Below, piece by piece: positions 35,056-44,109 of a stretch of 64,000 nt of DNA. A program made the translations under genes and the position numbers. Within the stretch, counting starts at the first letter, position 1, and the number at the start of each line of letters is the position of its first letter. Source of the DNA: Acinetobacter cumulans (GTDB taxonomy: Bacteria > Pseudomonadota > Gammaproteobacteria > Pseudomonadales > Moraxellaceae); NCBI RefSeq assembly GCF_003024525.3, contig NZ_CP035934.2, forward strand, positions 1,736,001 through 1,800,000. The letters are read 5' to 3'. The notes under the pieces are model-generated. The model was not told the DNA's origin, made no database searches, and was given only the letters and a program-made list of their open reading frames with translations.

Positions 35056-36293
35056 ATCAATCGGTCGGACATTTAGCCTGTGGTGCGGAAGCTGGATTAA
35101 TTTCAATTGATCAAGCCTTGGCACTTATTTTTAAGAATGTACAAAGCCTAGGTACAGAAACGGTCGCTCTTTCTGATGCCTTAAACCATTTTCTCGCGGA
35201 AGCTGTATATTCAAGTCTTAATTTACCCATGTTTTCACAAAGTGCTGTCGATGGCTATGCAATTTGTGCGACAGGCGATGTACATGCACACACAGAATTT
35301 GAACTAGTCGGTGAACTACGCGCAGGTCAATTGGCAAATATTTCCCTGCGTGAAGGTCAAGCTGTAAGAATATTTACGGGTGCAGCAATTCCACAGCACA
35401 CAACGACTGTTGCACGGCAAGAAATTGTACAAGCCTATGCAGATAAAATTGTGCTAAGCCATGATTTAGCCACACATACCGATATTCGAGATATAGGTGA
35501 AGAAATTGCACAAGGTCAGCGATTGGCAGAGCACGGTCAACAGCTGAGCGTCGGTGCTATCGCAGCCTTAAGCATGGCGGGAGTTAGGCATGTACAGGTT
35601 TATCGTTATCCGAAAGTTGCAATGGTGATTACAGGTGATGAAATTGCAATGGAGGCCAGCGATTTAGCTACGGGTAAAATCTTTGATGCCAATGCACCGC
35701 TCATTCAAGCATGGTTTAAAGCACGTAATCAAAAGGTCAGCATATTTCATGTAGCAGACGATGAAGGCGCGGTTTCAGCTTTATTCGACCAACTTAAAAA
35801 CCAATATGACCTGATCATTACGACTGGTGGTGTATCAGTAGGTGATTATGACTTTGTCCGTCCTGTGGCCCTAAAGGTTGGTTTTGAACAAATCTTTTGG
35901 AAAATTAAGCAAAAACCTGGCAAACCCATGTTTTTTGCGCAATATACAGAGCGCAATTTGCATCATTGCTACTTGCTCGGTCTACCTGGAAACCCTGCTG
36001 CAGTTTATGTAGGCATGCAAATTTATGCATCCACTTTACTCAATGCGCTACAAAATCAACAACAACAACCGAACTGGTTTAGTGGGCAAATGACCCATGC
36101 GCTAAAACCTGATGCACGTGAACGTTTTTTACGTATGTCTGTTCAATTTGAACAAGGCATCCTTCGTTTAAGCAATTTAACAAAGCAACAATCACATATG
36201 TTAAGCAATCTAATGTATGCCAATTGTTTGGTACGTGTACCTGCCAACCAGAGCATACAGATTGGGCAATGTCTAAATGGCATTTTTATTTAA
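35052..36293 (+). CDS. moeA: Molybdopterin molybdotransferase
   Basis: A 413-residue MoeA that inserts molybdate into adenylated molybdopterin. Markers are SQSAVDGYAI, RIFTGAAIP, VAMVITGDEI, ITTGGVSVGDYDFVR, KPGKPMFFA and GLPGNPAAVYV. It begins at an ATGA overlap with moaCB. Confidence 0.94.
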   Translation: MNQSVGHLACGAEAGLISIDQALALIFKNVQSLGTETVALSDALNHFLAEAVYSSLNLPMFSQSAVDGYAICATGDVHAHTEFELVGELRAGQLANISLREGQAVRIFTGAAIPQHTTTVARQEIVQAYADKIVLSHDLATHTDIRDIGEEIAQGQRLAEHGQQLSVGAIAALSMAGVRHVQVYRYPKVAMVITGDEIAMEASDLATGKIFDANAPLIQAWFKARNQKVSIFHVADDEGAVSALFDQLKNQYDLIITTGGVSVGDYDFVRPVALKVGFEQIFWKIKQKPGKPMFFAQYTERNLHHCYLLGLPGNPAAVYVGMQIYASTLLNALQNQQQQPNWFSGQMTHALKPDARERFLRMSVQFEQGILRLSNLTKQQSHMLSNLMYANCLVRVPANQSIQIGQCLNGIFI

Positions 36294-36349
36294 TTTCTAA
36301 ATACATCATGGCTATGTATAAGGGCTCACTCATCCTATAGGAATTACCA

Positions 36350-37105
36350 ATGCGTTTACCTTCTACTCTCATCATAGGGTTGTGTGTACTGTCGAATATC
36401 ACACACGCTGAAACTGTAAAAATATATGCTGCTGCAAGTTTAAGTAATGCAATTACAGATATTGCAACACAGTATCAAGCCAAGCACAGTGATGTGAAAA
36501 TTGTTCCTGTGTTTGGGGCATCTTCTGCATTAGCCAAGCAAATTGAAGCAGGTGCACCCAGCGATATTTATTTTTCTGCAGACCAAGACTGGATGAGTTA
36601 TTTACTCAAAAAACAGAAAATACAGGCAAACTCCATTCACACGCTCTTATCTAATGATTTGGTTTTAATTGGCCCCCGCACAAGTACGCTCAAAATAAAA
36701 ACTGTACCAGAGTTTGCCTTTGCACAATCATTTCAGGGACATCTATGTACAGGTCAAATGGAATCTGTGCCAGTTGGCAAATATACCAAACAGAGTTTAA
36801 TTAAATTAAATTGGCTCAATAGTTTGGCTGGCCGAATTGTGGGTACAGATGATGTACGTTCTGCATTGGCATTTGTAGAGCGTGGGGAATGTACCGTGGG
36901 TATTGTCTATCGAACAGATGCCATGATTAGCAAGAAAGTGAAAATACTCAGTGTGTTTCCAGCGAATAGCCACCATCCGATTGAGTATCCTGTCGCTTTA
37001 ACCCTACAAGGTATGCAAAACAAAGATGCTGTAGCGTTTTATCACTATTTAAAAACACAAGAAACCGCAAAACACATTTTTAAACAATACGGTTTTAAGC
37101 GCTAA
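36350..37105 (+). CDS. modA: Molybdate-binding protein
   Basis: A 251-residue exported ABC binding protein with a signal peptide of about 20 residues (cleaved near THA). VKIYAAASLSNAITDIA and FGASSALAKQIEAGAPSDIYFSAD are ModA motifs. It is first in modABC and supplies molybdate for nitrate reductase. Confidence 0.93.
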   Translation: MRLPSTLIIGLCVLSNITHAETVKIYAAASLSNAITDIATQYQAKHSDVKIVPVFGASSALAKQIEAGAPSDIYFSADQDWMSYLLKKQKIQANSIHTLLSNDLVLIGPRTSTLKIKTVPEFAFAQSFQGHLCTGQMESVPVGKYTKQSLIKLNWLNSLAGRIVGTDDVRSALAFVERGECTVGIVYRTDAMISKKVKILSVFPANSHHPIEYPVALTLQGMQNKDAVAFYHYLKTQETAKHIFKQYGFKR

Positions 37106-37121
37106 AGGCTAGGGTGATGTA

Positions 37122-37805
37122 ATGCTAAGTCCTGAAGAGTGGAGCGCCTTATATTTATCGGCCAAAGTGGCTATGTGTGCAACGCTTTTTTGTCTGCCTT
37201 TTGCCATAGCCTTGGCTTGGGTACTTGCTCGGCATGACTTTTATTGCAAATTTTTAGTCGAAGCTTTACTGCAGTTACCAATGGTTTTACCCCCTGTGGT
37301 GCTGGGTTATATGTTGCTGATTGTATTTGGTGCAAATGGCTGGGTTGGGCAACTGCTTCAGCACTGGGGGATTCAGTTGGTCTTTAACTGGAAGGGTGCT
37401 GTTTTGGCCTCCATGATTGTTGCATTTCCTTTAATTGTGCAACCTATTCGTTTGTCTTTTCAAATGATCAACCAAGAATTAGAGCAAGTCGCAGGTTCTT
37501 TAGGGGCAAATCCAAGACAAGTCTTTCAAAGCATTAGCTTGGCTTTGGCCTTACCAGGTATTTTGATGGGTAGCATTTTAGGATTTAGCCGTAGCTTAGG
37601 TGAATTTGGTGCAACAATTACCTTTGTGGGCAATATTCCAGATGAAACACGCACCATACCAATTGCCATTTATTCACTTATTCAACAGCCCAATGGTGAG
37701 CAAGCTGCCATGCGTTTAGTGGTGCTTTCTGTTTGTATTGCCATGTCTGCCTTAATTGCAAATTATTATATTTTACAACGCTTTCAACGAAAGTTAGGAG
37801 CCTAG
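37122..37805 (+). CDS. modB: Molybdate ABC permease
   Basis: A 227-residue permease with about five to six helices and the ModB motif SRSLGEFGATITFVGN in the cytoplasmic EAA loop. It lies 16 bases after modA and ends 1 base before modC. Confidence 0.93.
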   Translation: MLSPEEWSALYLSAKVAMCATLFCLPFAIALAWVLARHDFYCKFLVEALLQLPMVLPPVVLGYMLLIVFGANGWVGQLLQHWGIQLVFNWKGAVLASMIVAFPLIVQPIRLSFQMINQELEQVAGSLGANPRQVFQSISLALALPGILMGSILGFSRSLGEFGATITFVGNIPDETRTIPIAIYSLIQQPNGEQAAMRLVVLSVCIAMSALIANYYILQRFQRKLGA

Positions 37806-37806
37806 C

Positions 37807-38442
37807 ATGCTTCGATGTGACTTCCATTTTCAATATGCAAATTTTGATCTACACGCTCAAATAGACATGCAAACACAACTGCTGGGCATTTCGGGGCCGT
37901 CGGGAAGTGGAAAATCAACTTTCTTAAAAAATATAGTGGGATTATTACAGCCCAAAGAGGGCTTTATTCAATTGAATGAACATCTGTTAGATGATGCACA
38001 GACCCAATTACATGTGCCCATGCACCAACGCCGTATTGCGTTAATTTTTCAAAAAGCGTGTCTCTTTCCGCACCTTAACGTAATGCAAAATTTACAATAT
38101 TCACTACGTTTTCAAAATACTGCCGAATGCAAATTTAGTTTTGATGAAGTGGTTGAACTCCTCGAAATAAAGCCACTCCTTAAGCGTCGTGTCAATCAGC
38201 TCTCTGGCGGAGAAGCACAGCGAATTTCAATCGGACGAGCGCTACTATCTTCACCAGATTTACTTTTGCTTGATGAGCCTTTAACAGGTTTAGACCGTAA
38301 ATTAAAAGACCAAATTTTACCGTTTTTAAAAAATATTAAAGCGCAAACGAACTTGCCAATAATTTATGTCACACACCATTTAGAAGAACTCAGCTATTTG
38401 GATGCACAGGTGATGTATATGGATCACGGAAAAATAACTTAA
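37807..38442 (+). CDS. modC: Molybdate ABC ATPase lacking the Mop domain
   Basis: A 211-residue ATPase. Walker A (GPSGSGKST), signature (LSGGEAQR) and Walker B (LLLLDEPL) are intact. It is about 140 residues shorter than E. coli ModC because the C-terminal TOBE/Mop molybdate-binding domain is absent. GGAG precedes the ATG. Transport should still work, but the molybdate-sensing part is missing. Confidence 0.9.
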   Translation: MLRCDFHFQYANFDLHAQIDMQTQLLGISGPSGSGKSTFLKNIVGLLQPKEGFIQLNEHLLDDAQTQLHVPMHQRRIALIFQKACLFPHLNVMQNLQYSLRFQNTAECKFSFDEVVELLEIKPLLKRRVNQLSGGEAQRISIGRALLSSPDLLLLDEPLTGLDRKLKDQILPFLKNIKAQTNLPIIYVTHHLEELSYLDAQVMYMDHGKIT

Positions 38443-38476
38443 GACACATCAATATTTCAAAATTGGACAGATACAC

Positions 38477-39868
38477 ATGGACTTTTTACCAATTTCACTC
38501 AAACTGCAACATCAACCTTGTTTAATTGTCGGTGGCGGGGCCATTGCATACCGTAAGGCACAACTTTTGGTGAAAGCAGGGGCAATTATTACAGTAATTG
38601 CACCAACGATACATGATGATTTATTGGCATTAGTAGTCGCGTCTAAAGGTCAATATATTGCCCGTGAATTTCAAGCCGATATTGCGCTTACAGAATATCG
38701 GTTGGTGATTGCTGCCACGAACTTGCATGCATTAAATGCAGAAATATATGCCTTAAGTGAATGCCAAAATGTGTTGGTTAACAGCGTGGATGACGTTCCA
38801 CATTGTCGCTTTATGTTACCTGCAATTATTGATCGCTCACCTTTAATGATTGCAGTGGCCAGTAATGGGACTTCCCCAGTACTCACCCGACAAATACGCA
38901 CTCAACTTGAATCAACAATACCGCATGAGCTTGGGCGTTTAGCAGAATTTTCTGGAAAATGGCGTAGTGCTGTAAAAGATAAAATAAACACCGCAGATGA
39001 ACGCCGTATCTTTTGGGAAAACTTGTATGCTAGTCCTCTACGAGAACAGGTTTTTAGTGGCAATATTGCTCAAGCAGATCAACTGATTACTGAAGCTTTA
39101 AAACATTGGCAAAAACCGAAAGGGGAAGTCTATTTAGTAGGTGCTGGGCCAGGTGACCCAGAGCTATTAACACTCAAAGCCTTACGTTTAATGCAACAAG
39201 CGGATGTGATTATTTATGATCGGCTGGTTTCTGCACCCATATTAGAACTATGCCGACGCGATGCAGAAAAAATCTATGTCGGGAAAGCGCGCTCTAACCA
39301 TAGTGTACCGCAAGAAGGAATTAATGCTTTATTGGTAAAATATGCTTTAGAAGGCAAACGTGTTTGCCGGCTGAAGGGGGGCGACCCCTTTATTTTTGGT
39401 CGTGGTGGAGAAGAGTTACAAGAGCTTTGCGAGGCAAATATTCACTTTCAAGTGGTACCTGGTATTACCGCAGCCTCAGGTTGTTCTGCTTATGCAGGTA
39501 TTCCCTTAACGCATCGTGATTATGCACAGAGTGTTCGCTTCTTAACAGGACATTTAAAAGAAGGCTCTCCCGAGTTGCCGTGGTCTGAATTGGTGTATGA
39601 AAATCAAACACTGGTACTGTATATGGGTTTAATGGGGCTAGAAACCATTTGCCAAAAACTTATTGCGCATGGTCAACGTGCTGATATGCCAGTGGCGCTC
39701 ATTTCAAAAGGCACCACACCTGAGCAAAAGGTAGTGGTCGGAACATTAGCCGATATTAGCGCTAAAGTGCTTGAGCATGAAATTCAAGCACCCACACTTA
39801 CGATCATTGGTGAAGTTGTCAACTTACGCGAACAACTCAATTGGCAGCATCAATTGAAACAGTTGTAA
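38477..39868 (+). CDS. cysG: Siroheme synthase
   Basis: A 463-residue three-activity enzyme. Residues 1-205 are the precorrin-2 dehydrogenase/ferrochelatase part (PCLIVGGGAIAYRKAQLL) and residues 215-460 the uroporphyrinogen-III methyltransferase (VYLVGAGPGDPELLTLKA, RLKGGDPFIFGRGGEE, VVPGITAASGCSAYAGIPLT). It makes siroheme, the prosthetic group of NirB, which explains its place at the end of the nitrate block. Confidence 0.94.
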   Translation: MDFLPISLKLQHQPCLIVGGGAIAYRKAQLLVKAGAIITVIAPTIHDDLLALVVASKGQYIAREFQADIALTEYRLVIAATNLHALNAEIYALSECQNVLVNSVDDVPHCRFMLPAIIDRSPLMIAVASNGTSPVLTRQIRTQLESTIPHELGRLAEFSGKWRSAVKDKINTADERRIFWENLYASPLREQVFSGNIAQADQLITEALKHWQKPKGEVYLVGAGPGDPELLTLKALRLMQQADVIIYDRLVSAPILELCRRDAEKIYVGKARSNHSVPQEGINALLVKYALEGKRVCRLKGGDPFIFGRGGEELQELCEANIHFQVVPGITAASGCSAYAGIPLTHRDYAQSVRFLTGHLKEGSPELPWSELVYENQTLVLYMGLMGLETICQKLIAHGQRADMPVALISKGTTPEQKVVVGTLADISAKVLEHEIQAPTLTIIGEVVNLREQLNWQHQLKQL

Positions 39869-39886
39869 GACTTTAAAACTGTTTGT

Positions 39887-39950
39887 TTGCCTAAGCATAG
39901 TTTGACTGACATTTCGGTTGCACTGTTATTAGGCAATAGACATGCCTTTT
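39887..39950 (+). terminator. Possible terminator with alternative pairing after cysG
   Basis: AGGCA (39931-39935) pairs with TGCCT (39943-39947) ahead of TTTACTT, a weak terminator. The same AGGCAA can instead pair, as TTAGGCAA, with TTGCCTAA (39887-39894). It ends the moa-cysG unit or attenuates the next gene. Confidence 0.35.
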
Positions 39951-40103
39951 ACTTCAAAAGCGGTTTAAACGATTAGCAAGGCGCTAGATTCTTGCTCATA
40001 AAGCGTATATTGATGCACATAACCAAGGCCAATGTTCAATATGTCAAAATTGATTGAGTGAAGATTTAAAAAACTCGACCAATTGACCGAAAATGCACTT
40101 GTT

Positions 40104-42359
40104 ATGCGCCATAAAATTGTCAATACTCACGCCCTAAATTTCAGTCTTAAAACTTTATTAAACCACTACAGTTTAAGGTCGGGTCAAGTTGTGAAAGCGT
40201 ATCCTTTTTCATTATCTCAATTACAAAAAGCATTATTGGCCGTAGGCGCACTTTCAAGTCTAGGACTGAGTACTACACTAACACATGCAAATGAAGAGCA
40301 GCCACAACAGTTAGACACGATTCATATTAGTGCACCAACTAATCCAGTGCTTAAAGAAAGCATAAATTTAACAGGATTTCATCAAGAAAATCTGATTGAC
40401 ATCCCAGCATCCATAAGTCGTATTAGTGCCGAAACTATTGCAAATCAACAAGCTAAAACACTGGCAGATGTGGTAAAAAATGACGCTGCTGTAGGTGAGG
40501 GTTATGCGCCCATTGGTTACTATGCCAATTTTGTCATGCGTGGTTTTTACCTTAATCTTGGCTCTAGCTATTTAATGAATGGCAATTTACTGCGTGGCGA
40601 GCAAAATATTGCACTTGAAAATAAACAGCAAGTCGAAATACTCAAAGGGATTAGTGCAATACAAAGTGGTATGTCTACACCGGGCGGTGTGGTTAATTAT
40701 GTAACTAAACGCCCTGAGCATATACGTGCACTGACTTTAGATGCAGATAGCTATGGTGGTCACCGCATTGCAGCAGATATGGGAGATTTTTTTGGTACAG
40801 AACAGCAGTTTGGTTACCGTTTAAACCTTGCCAAAGAACAAATGCATCCCAATGTAGAACATGCTATTGGTCAACGCCTGTTTGGTTCATTGGCTCTTGA
40901 TTGGAAGGTTTCTGACCGCTCAAAACTTGAGTTCGATATCGAATCACAACGTCAGCGTCAACGCTCCGTACCGGGATATCAGCTTTTGGACAATGCGACT
41001 GTCCCTAGTGATGTGAGTTGGGATCGTTTATTGGGTTATCAAAGCTGGACTAATCCCGTAACCAATACCAGTTTAAACAGTAATTTAAAATTTAGTCATC
41101 AAATTAATGATTTATGGAATGCTTATGCCAATGCATCACAAAGTCGTACTGTAGTGGATGATTATTCGGCTTTTCCATGGGGATGTTATGATGCAATATG
41201 CCAAAGTACAGGCTTTGGCAATACCTTTGACCAAAATGGTTACTATGATCTTTATGATTACCATAGCCCGAACGATAGCTATTTAAGTAATCAATTTAAG
41301 ACTGGCTTAAATGGTCAATTTGCGACGGGCGATTGGCAACATCAGTTAAATGTAGAGCTGACACATACCTACAAAAGACATGCACAATATGATGCAGTTA
41401 ATGAATGGATTGGTACGGGAAATATTCATCAAAATGTGGGGGATGTTACACCTACAACCGTTAGCTTAGGCAATCATTATAAATCTTTAGATAGCAAACA
41501 AACTTCGTTAAATATTTCTGATCTCATTGATTTAAATGCAGAATGGTCAGTACTTGCTGGCGGAAAACTGCTTCATTTAAATGAACAAGCATTTGATGCA
41601 ACACAAACCCAATTACGTGATACAGACATCAATCGATTCTTGCCTCAGCTGGCATTGATGTATCAACCTTGGCAAGGCACACATATTTATGCATCTTATG
41701 CTAAAGGTTTAAGTGATGGTGGCCAAGCGCCATGGTTTGCCAACAATAATTTTGAAACATTAGCCCCAATTTATTCCACGCAATATGAGTTAGGTCTAAA
41801 GCAACAATGGCAAACATTACTTTTCACTGCTGCACTGTTTGACTTAACCCAAGACCATCAATATACCAATACTGCTTTGGATTTTGTCACGCAGGGTGAA
41901 CAACATAATCTTGGGCTTGAGCTGGGCTTGCAAGGCAATGTTTCACCTAATTTAGAGTTGGCATCCAGTGTAGCCATTACCCGCGCACGTTTAAAAGGCA
42001 CGAATACCTTAGAAAATGAAGGCCATCAAGCTCAGAACGTACCTAAATTACGCTTTGCTAACCATTTGACATATCGCGTAGCGCAAGTTGAAGGTTTAAA
42101 GCTTTTGGCGGGCATGCAATACAGCGGTCGAAAAAATGCCAATAAGCTGGGCAATGTATCTGTGCCAAGCTATACCTTATTTGATTTAGGCGCGATATAT
42201 CAGTTTAAAACCAATGACTATGCACATTCGGTACGCTTAAATGTAGAGAACGTTTTAAATAAAAAATACTGGCGTGATGCTGGAGCATACTTTGGCGATG
42301 ATTACTTATTTTTAGGCACACCACGTACAGCGCAGTTATCGTGGACTGTGAACTTTTAA
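40104..42359 (+). CDS. TonB-dependent siderophore receptor
   Basis: A TonB-dependent outer membrane receptor of about 751 residues. The signal peptide core is at about 43-60 (ALLAVGALSSLGLSTTLTHA), followed by a TonB-box-like segment (LDTIHISAP), a plug domain (SISRISAETIANQQAKTLADVV, VEILKGISAIQSGMSTPGG) and a 22-strand barrel ending in ARTAQLSWTVNF-like residues with a terminal Phe. No start has a good SD; ATG 40104 gives a long N-region, and GTG 40191 is an alternative that starts close to the signal peptide. The siderophore is not known and I saw no Fur box upstream. Confidence 0.82.
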   Translation: MRHKIVNTHALNFSLKTLLNHYSLRSGQVVKAYPFSLSQLQKALLAVGALSSLGLSTTLTHANEEQPQQLDTIHISAPTNPVLKESINLTGFHQENLIDIPASISRISAETIANQQAKTLADVVKNDAAVGEGYAPIGYYANFVMRGFYLNLGSSYLMNGNLLRGEQNIALENKQQVEILKGISAIQSGMSTPGGVVNYVTKRPEHIRALTLDADSYGGHRIAADMGDFFGTEQQFGYRLNLAKEQMHPNVEHAIGQRLFGSLALDWKVSDRSKLEFDIESQRQRQRSVPGYQLLDNATVPSDVSWDRLLGYQSWTNPVTNTSLNSNLKFSHQINDLWNAYANASQSRTVVDDYSAFPWGCYDAICQSTGFGNTFDQNGYYDLYDYHSPNDSYLSNQFKTGLNGQFATGDWQHQLNVELTHTYKRHAQYDAVNEWIGTGNIHQNVGDVTPTTVSLGNHYKSLDSKQTSLNISDLIDLNAEWSVLAGGKLLHLNEQAFDATQTQLRDTDINRFLPQLALMYQPWQGTHIYASYAKGLSDGGQAPWFANNNFETLAPIYSTQYELGLKQQWQTLLFTAALFDLTQDHQYTNTALDFVTQGEQHNLGLELGLQGNVSPNLELASSVAITRARLKGTNTLENEGHQAQNVPKLRFANHLTYRVAQVEGLKLLAGMQYSGRKNANKLGNVSVPSYTLFDLGAIYQFKTNDYAHSVRLNVENVLNKKYWRDAGAYFGDDYLFLGTPRTAQLSWTVNF

Positions 42360-42438
42360 CTTCGTTAATTTAAGTATTTAAAATATGTCTCATCAGCAAT
42401 TTGGTGCGATGTAAATAAAATTATTAAACATTGAATTG

Positions 42439-42467
42439 AGCAGATGGGGTGTAGACTACCATCTGCT
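42439..42467 (+). terminator. Terminator-like hairpin after the receptor gene
   Basis: AGCAGATGG and CCATCTGCT form a perfect 9-bp stem around an 11-base loop and are followed by TTCTTCATTT. Confidence 0.6.
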
Positions 42468-42555
42468 TTCTTCATTTCATCTGAAGAACAACAAATTTGA
42501 ATAGGGTCTCATCTCCAATGAATGCGACACCTAGCGTCAATTAAGGAGAACATGG

Positions 42556-44004
42556 ATGCAGCTTAAAAATTCTGAACTGCTTAAAACACAAATTTATATT
42601 AATGGCGAATGGTGCAATGCATCTGATGGTCAAAATTTTGCTGTGATCAATCCAGCCACTGGTGAAGAAATTGCACGCGTGCCAAGTGCCAGTACTGAAC
42701 AAGTAGAACAAGCGGTAGAAGCTGCAGAAACAGCTTTAGTTTCATGGAAACAAACGACTGCCAAAGAACGCTCCACTTTACTGCGCAAGTGGTTTGATTT
42801 AATGATGGCGCATCAAGAAGATTTGGCTGTCATTTTAAGTACAGAACAAGGTAAACCACTGAGCGAAAGTCGTGGCGAAATTGCGTATGGCGCAAGTTTT
42901 ATAGAATGGTTTGCCGAAGAAGCAAAACGCACCTACGGCGATGTGATTCCACACGACAAACAAGGCCGTCGTTTGGTTGTTATTAAACAACCGATTGGTG
43001 TTGTTGCAACCATTACCCCTTGGAACTTTCCCAATGCCATGATCACACGTAAAGTCGGTCCTGCATTGGCTGCAGGATGTACTGTTGTCATTAAACCTGC
43101 CTCTGAAACACCACTATCTGCATTGGCCTTGGTTGCACTCGCAGAACGTGCTGGAATTCCAAAAGGTGTAGTGAACGTGGTTACAGGTAGCTCACGAGAT
43201 ATTGGTGCCGTGCTGAGTTCACATCCAGCCATCAAAAAAGTTTCATTTACTGGTTCAACAGCGGTTGGTAAGTTATTAATGGCACAATGTGCAACCACCA
43301 TGAAAAAAGTGAGCATGGAACTCGGGGGGAATGCACCATTTATCGTATTTGATGATGCTGATCTTGATAAGGCGGTGCAAGGTGCAATGGCGTCTAAATT
43401 CCGTAATTCAGGCCAAACCTGTGTATGTACCAACCGTATTTTGGTTCAAGACAGCATTCATGATGCCTTTCTTGCCAAATTAACTACTGCTGTAAATCAA
43501 TTAAAAGTTGCTCCAGCATTTGAAGCAGGTGCAGAGCAAGGGCCATTGATTAATGAAAAATCAGTGGAAAAAATTGAACAACACATTGCCGATGCTGTCG
43601 CAAAAGGTGCAACGGTAGTGACTGGCGGTCAGCGCCATGCTTTAGGTCATACCTTCTTTGAACCTACAATTTTATCTGGTGTGACTCAAGCGATGTTGGT
43701 TGCCAAAGATGAAACTTTTGCGCCACTGGCTCCAGTATTTAAATTTAGTACAGATGCAGAAGCGATTCAGATGGCAAATGATACCGAATATGGTTTAGCT
43801 TCTTATATTTATACCAATAACTTAAGCCGAGCGTGGAATATTTCAGAAGCGCTAGAGTATGGAATGGTTGGAATTAATGAAGGCCTCATTTCTACGGAAG
43901 TTGCGCCTTTTGGTGGTATTAAAGAATCGGGGACTGGCCGTGAAGGTTCTAAGTACGGCATTGAAGACTACTTAGAAATTAAATATATGTGTATTGGTAT
44001 TTAA
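42556..44004 (+). CDS. gabD: NAD(P)-dependent succinate-semialdehyde dehydrogenase
   Basis: A 482-residue aldehyde dehydrogenase of the GabD type. It has TPWNFPNAMITRK, SFTGSTAVGK, the catalytic Glu in MELGGNAPFIVF and the catalytic Cys in NSGQTCVCTNRI. The GVGGIKESGTGREGSKYGIEDYLE-type ending (here FGGIKESGTGREGSKYG) is characteristic. SD AAGGAG lies 7 bases upstream. It stands alone, so the physiological aldehyde could differ from succinate semialdehyde. Confidence 0.88.
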   Translation: MQLKNSELLKTQIYINGEWCNASDGQNFAVINPATGEEIARVPSASTEQVEQAVEAAETALVSWKQTTAKERSTLLRKWFDLMMAHQEDLAVILSTEQGKPLSESRGEIAYGASFIEWFAEEAKRTYGDVIPHDKQGRRLVVIKQPIGVVATITPWNFPNAMITRKVGPALAAGCTVVIKPASETPLSALALVALAERAGIPKGVVNVVTGSSRDIGAVLSSHPAIKKVSFTGSTAVGKLLMAQCATTMKKVSMELGGNAPFIVFDDADLDKAVQGAMASKFRNSGQTCVCTNRILVQDSIHDAFLAKLTTAVNQLKVAPAFEAGAEQGPLINEKSVEKIEQHIADAVAKGATVVTGGQRHALGHTFFEPTILSGVTQAMLVAKDETFAPLAPVFKFSTDAEAIQMANDTEYGLASYIYTNNLSRAWNISEALEYGMVGINEGLISTEVAPFGGIKESGTGREGSKYGIEDYLEIKYMCIGI

Positions 44005-44020
44005 ACGCCGTATCTCAAAT

Positions 44021-44050
44021 AAAAATAAGGATCTCATGATCCTTATTTTT
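44021..44050. terminator. Bidirectional hairpin terminator
   Basis: AAAAATAAGGATC and GATCCTTATTTTT pair over 13 bases around TCAT, between the convergent gabD and acyl-CoA dehydrogenase genes. Confidence 0.88.
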
Positions 44051-44109
44051 CATTTAACTCAATGCATTTACATATACGAAGTGGCAAAAATCCACTGCAA
44101 ATATCTACA

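Noticed and set aside
40033..40044. TGTTCAATATGT upstream of the TonB receptor, identical to bases 51305-51316
   Set aside because: Only a half-site without the facing arm ATTGAACA, in an unrelated gene context, so chance is likely.
39869..40103. Fur box before the TonB receptor
   Set aside because: No sequence resembling the TGATAAT-N-ATTATCA core is present there.
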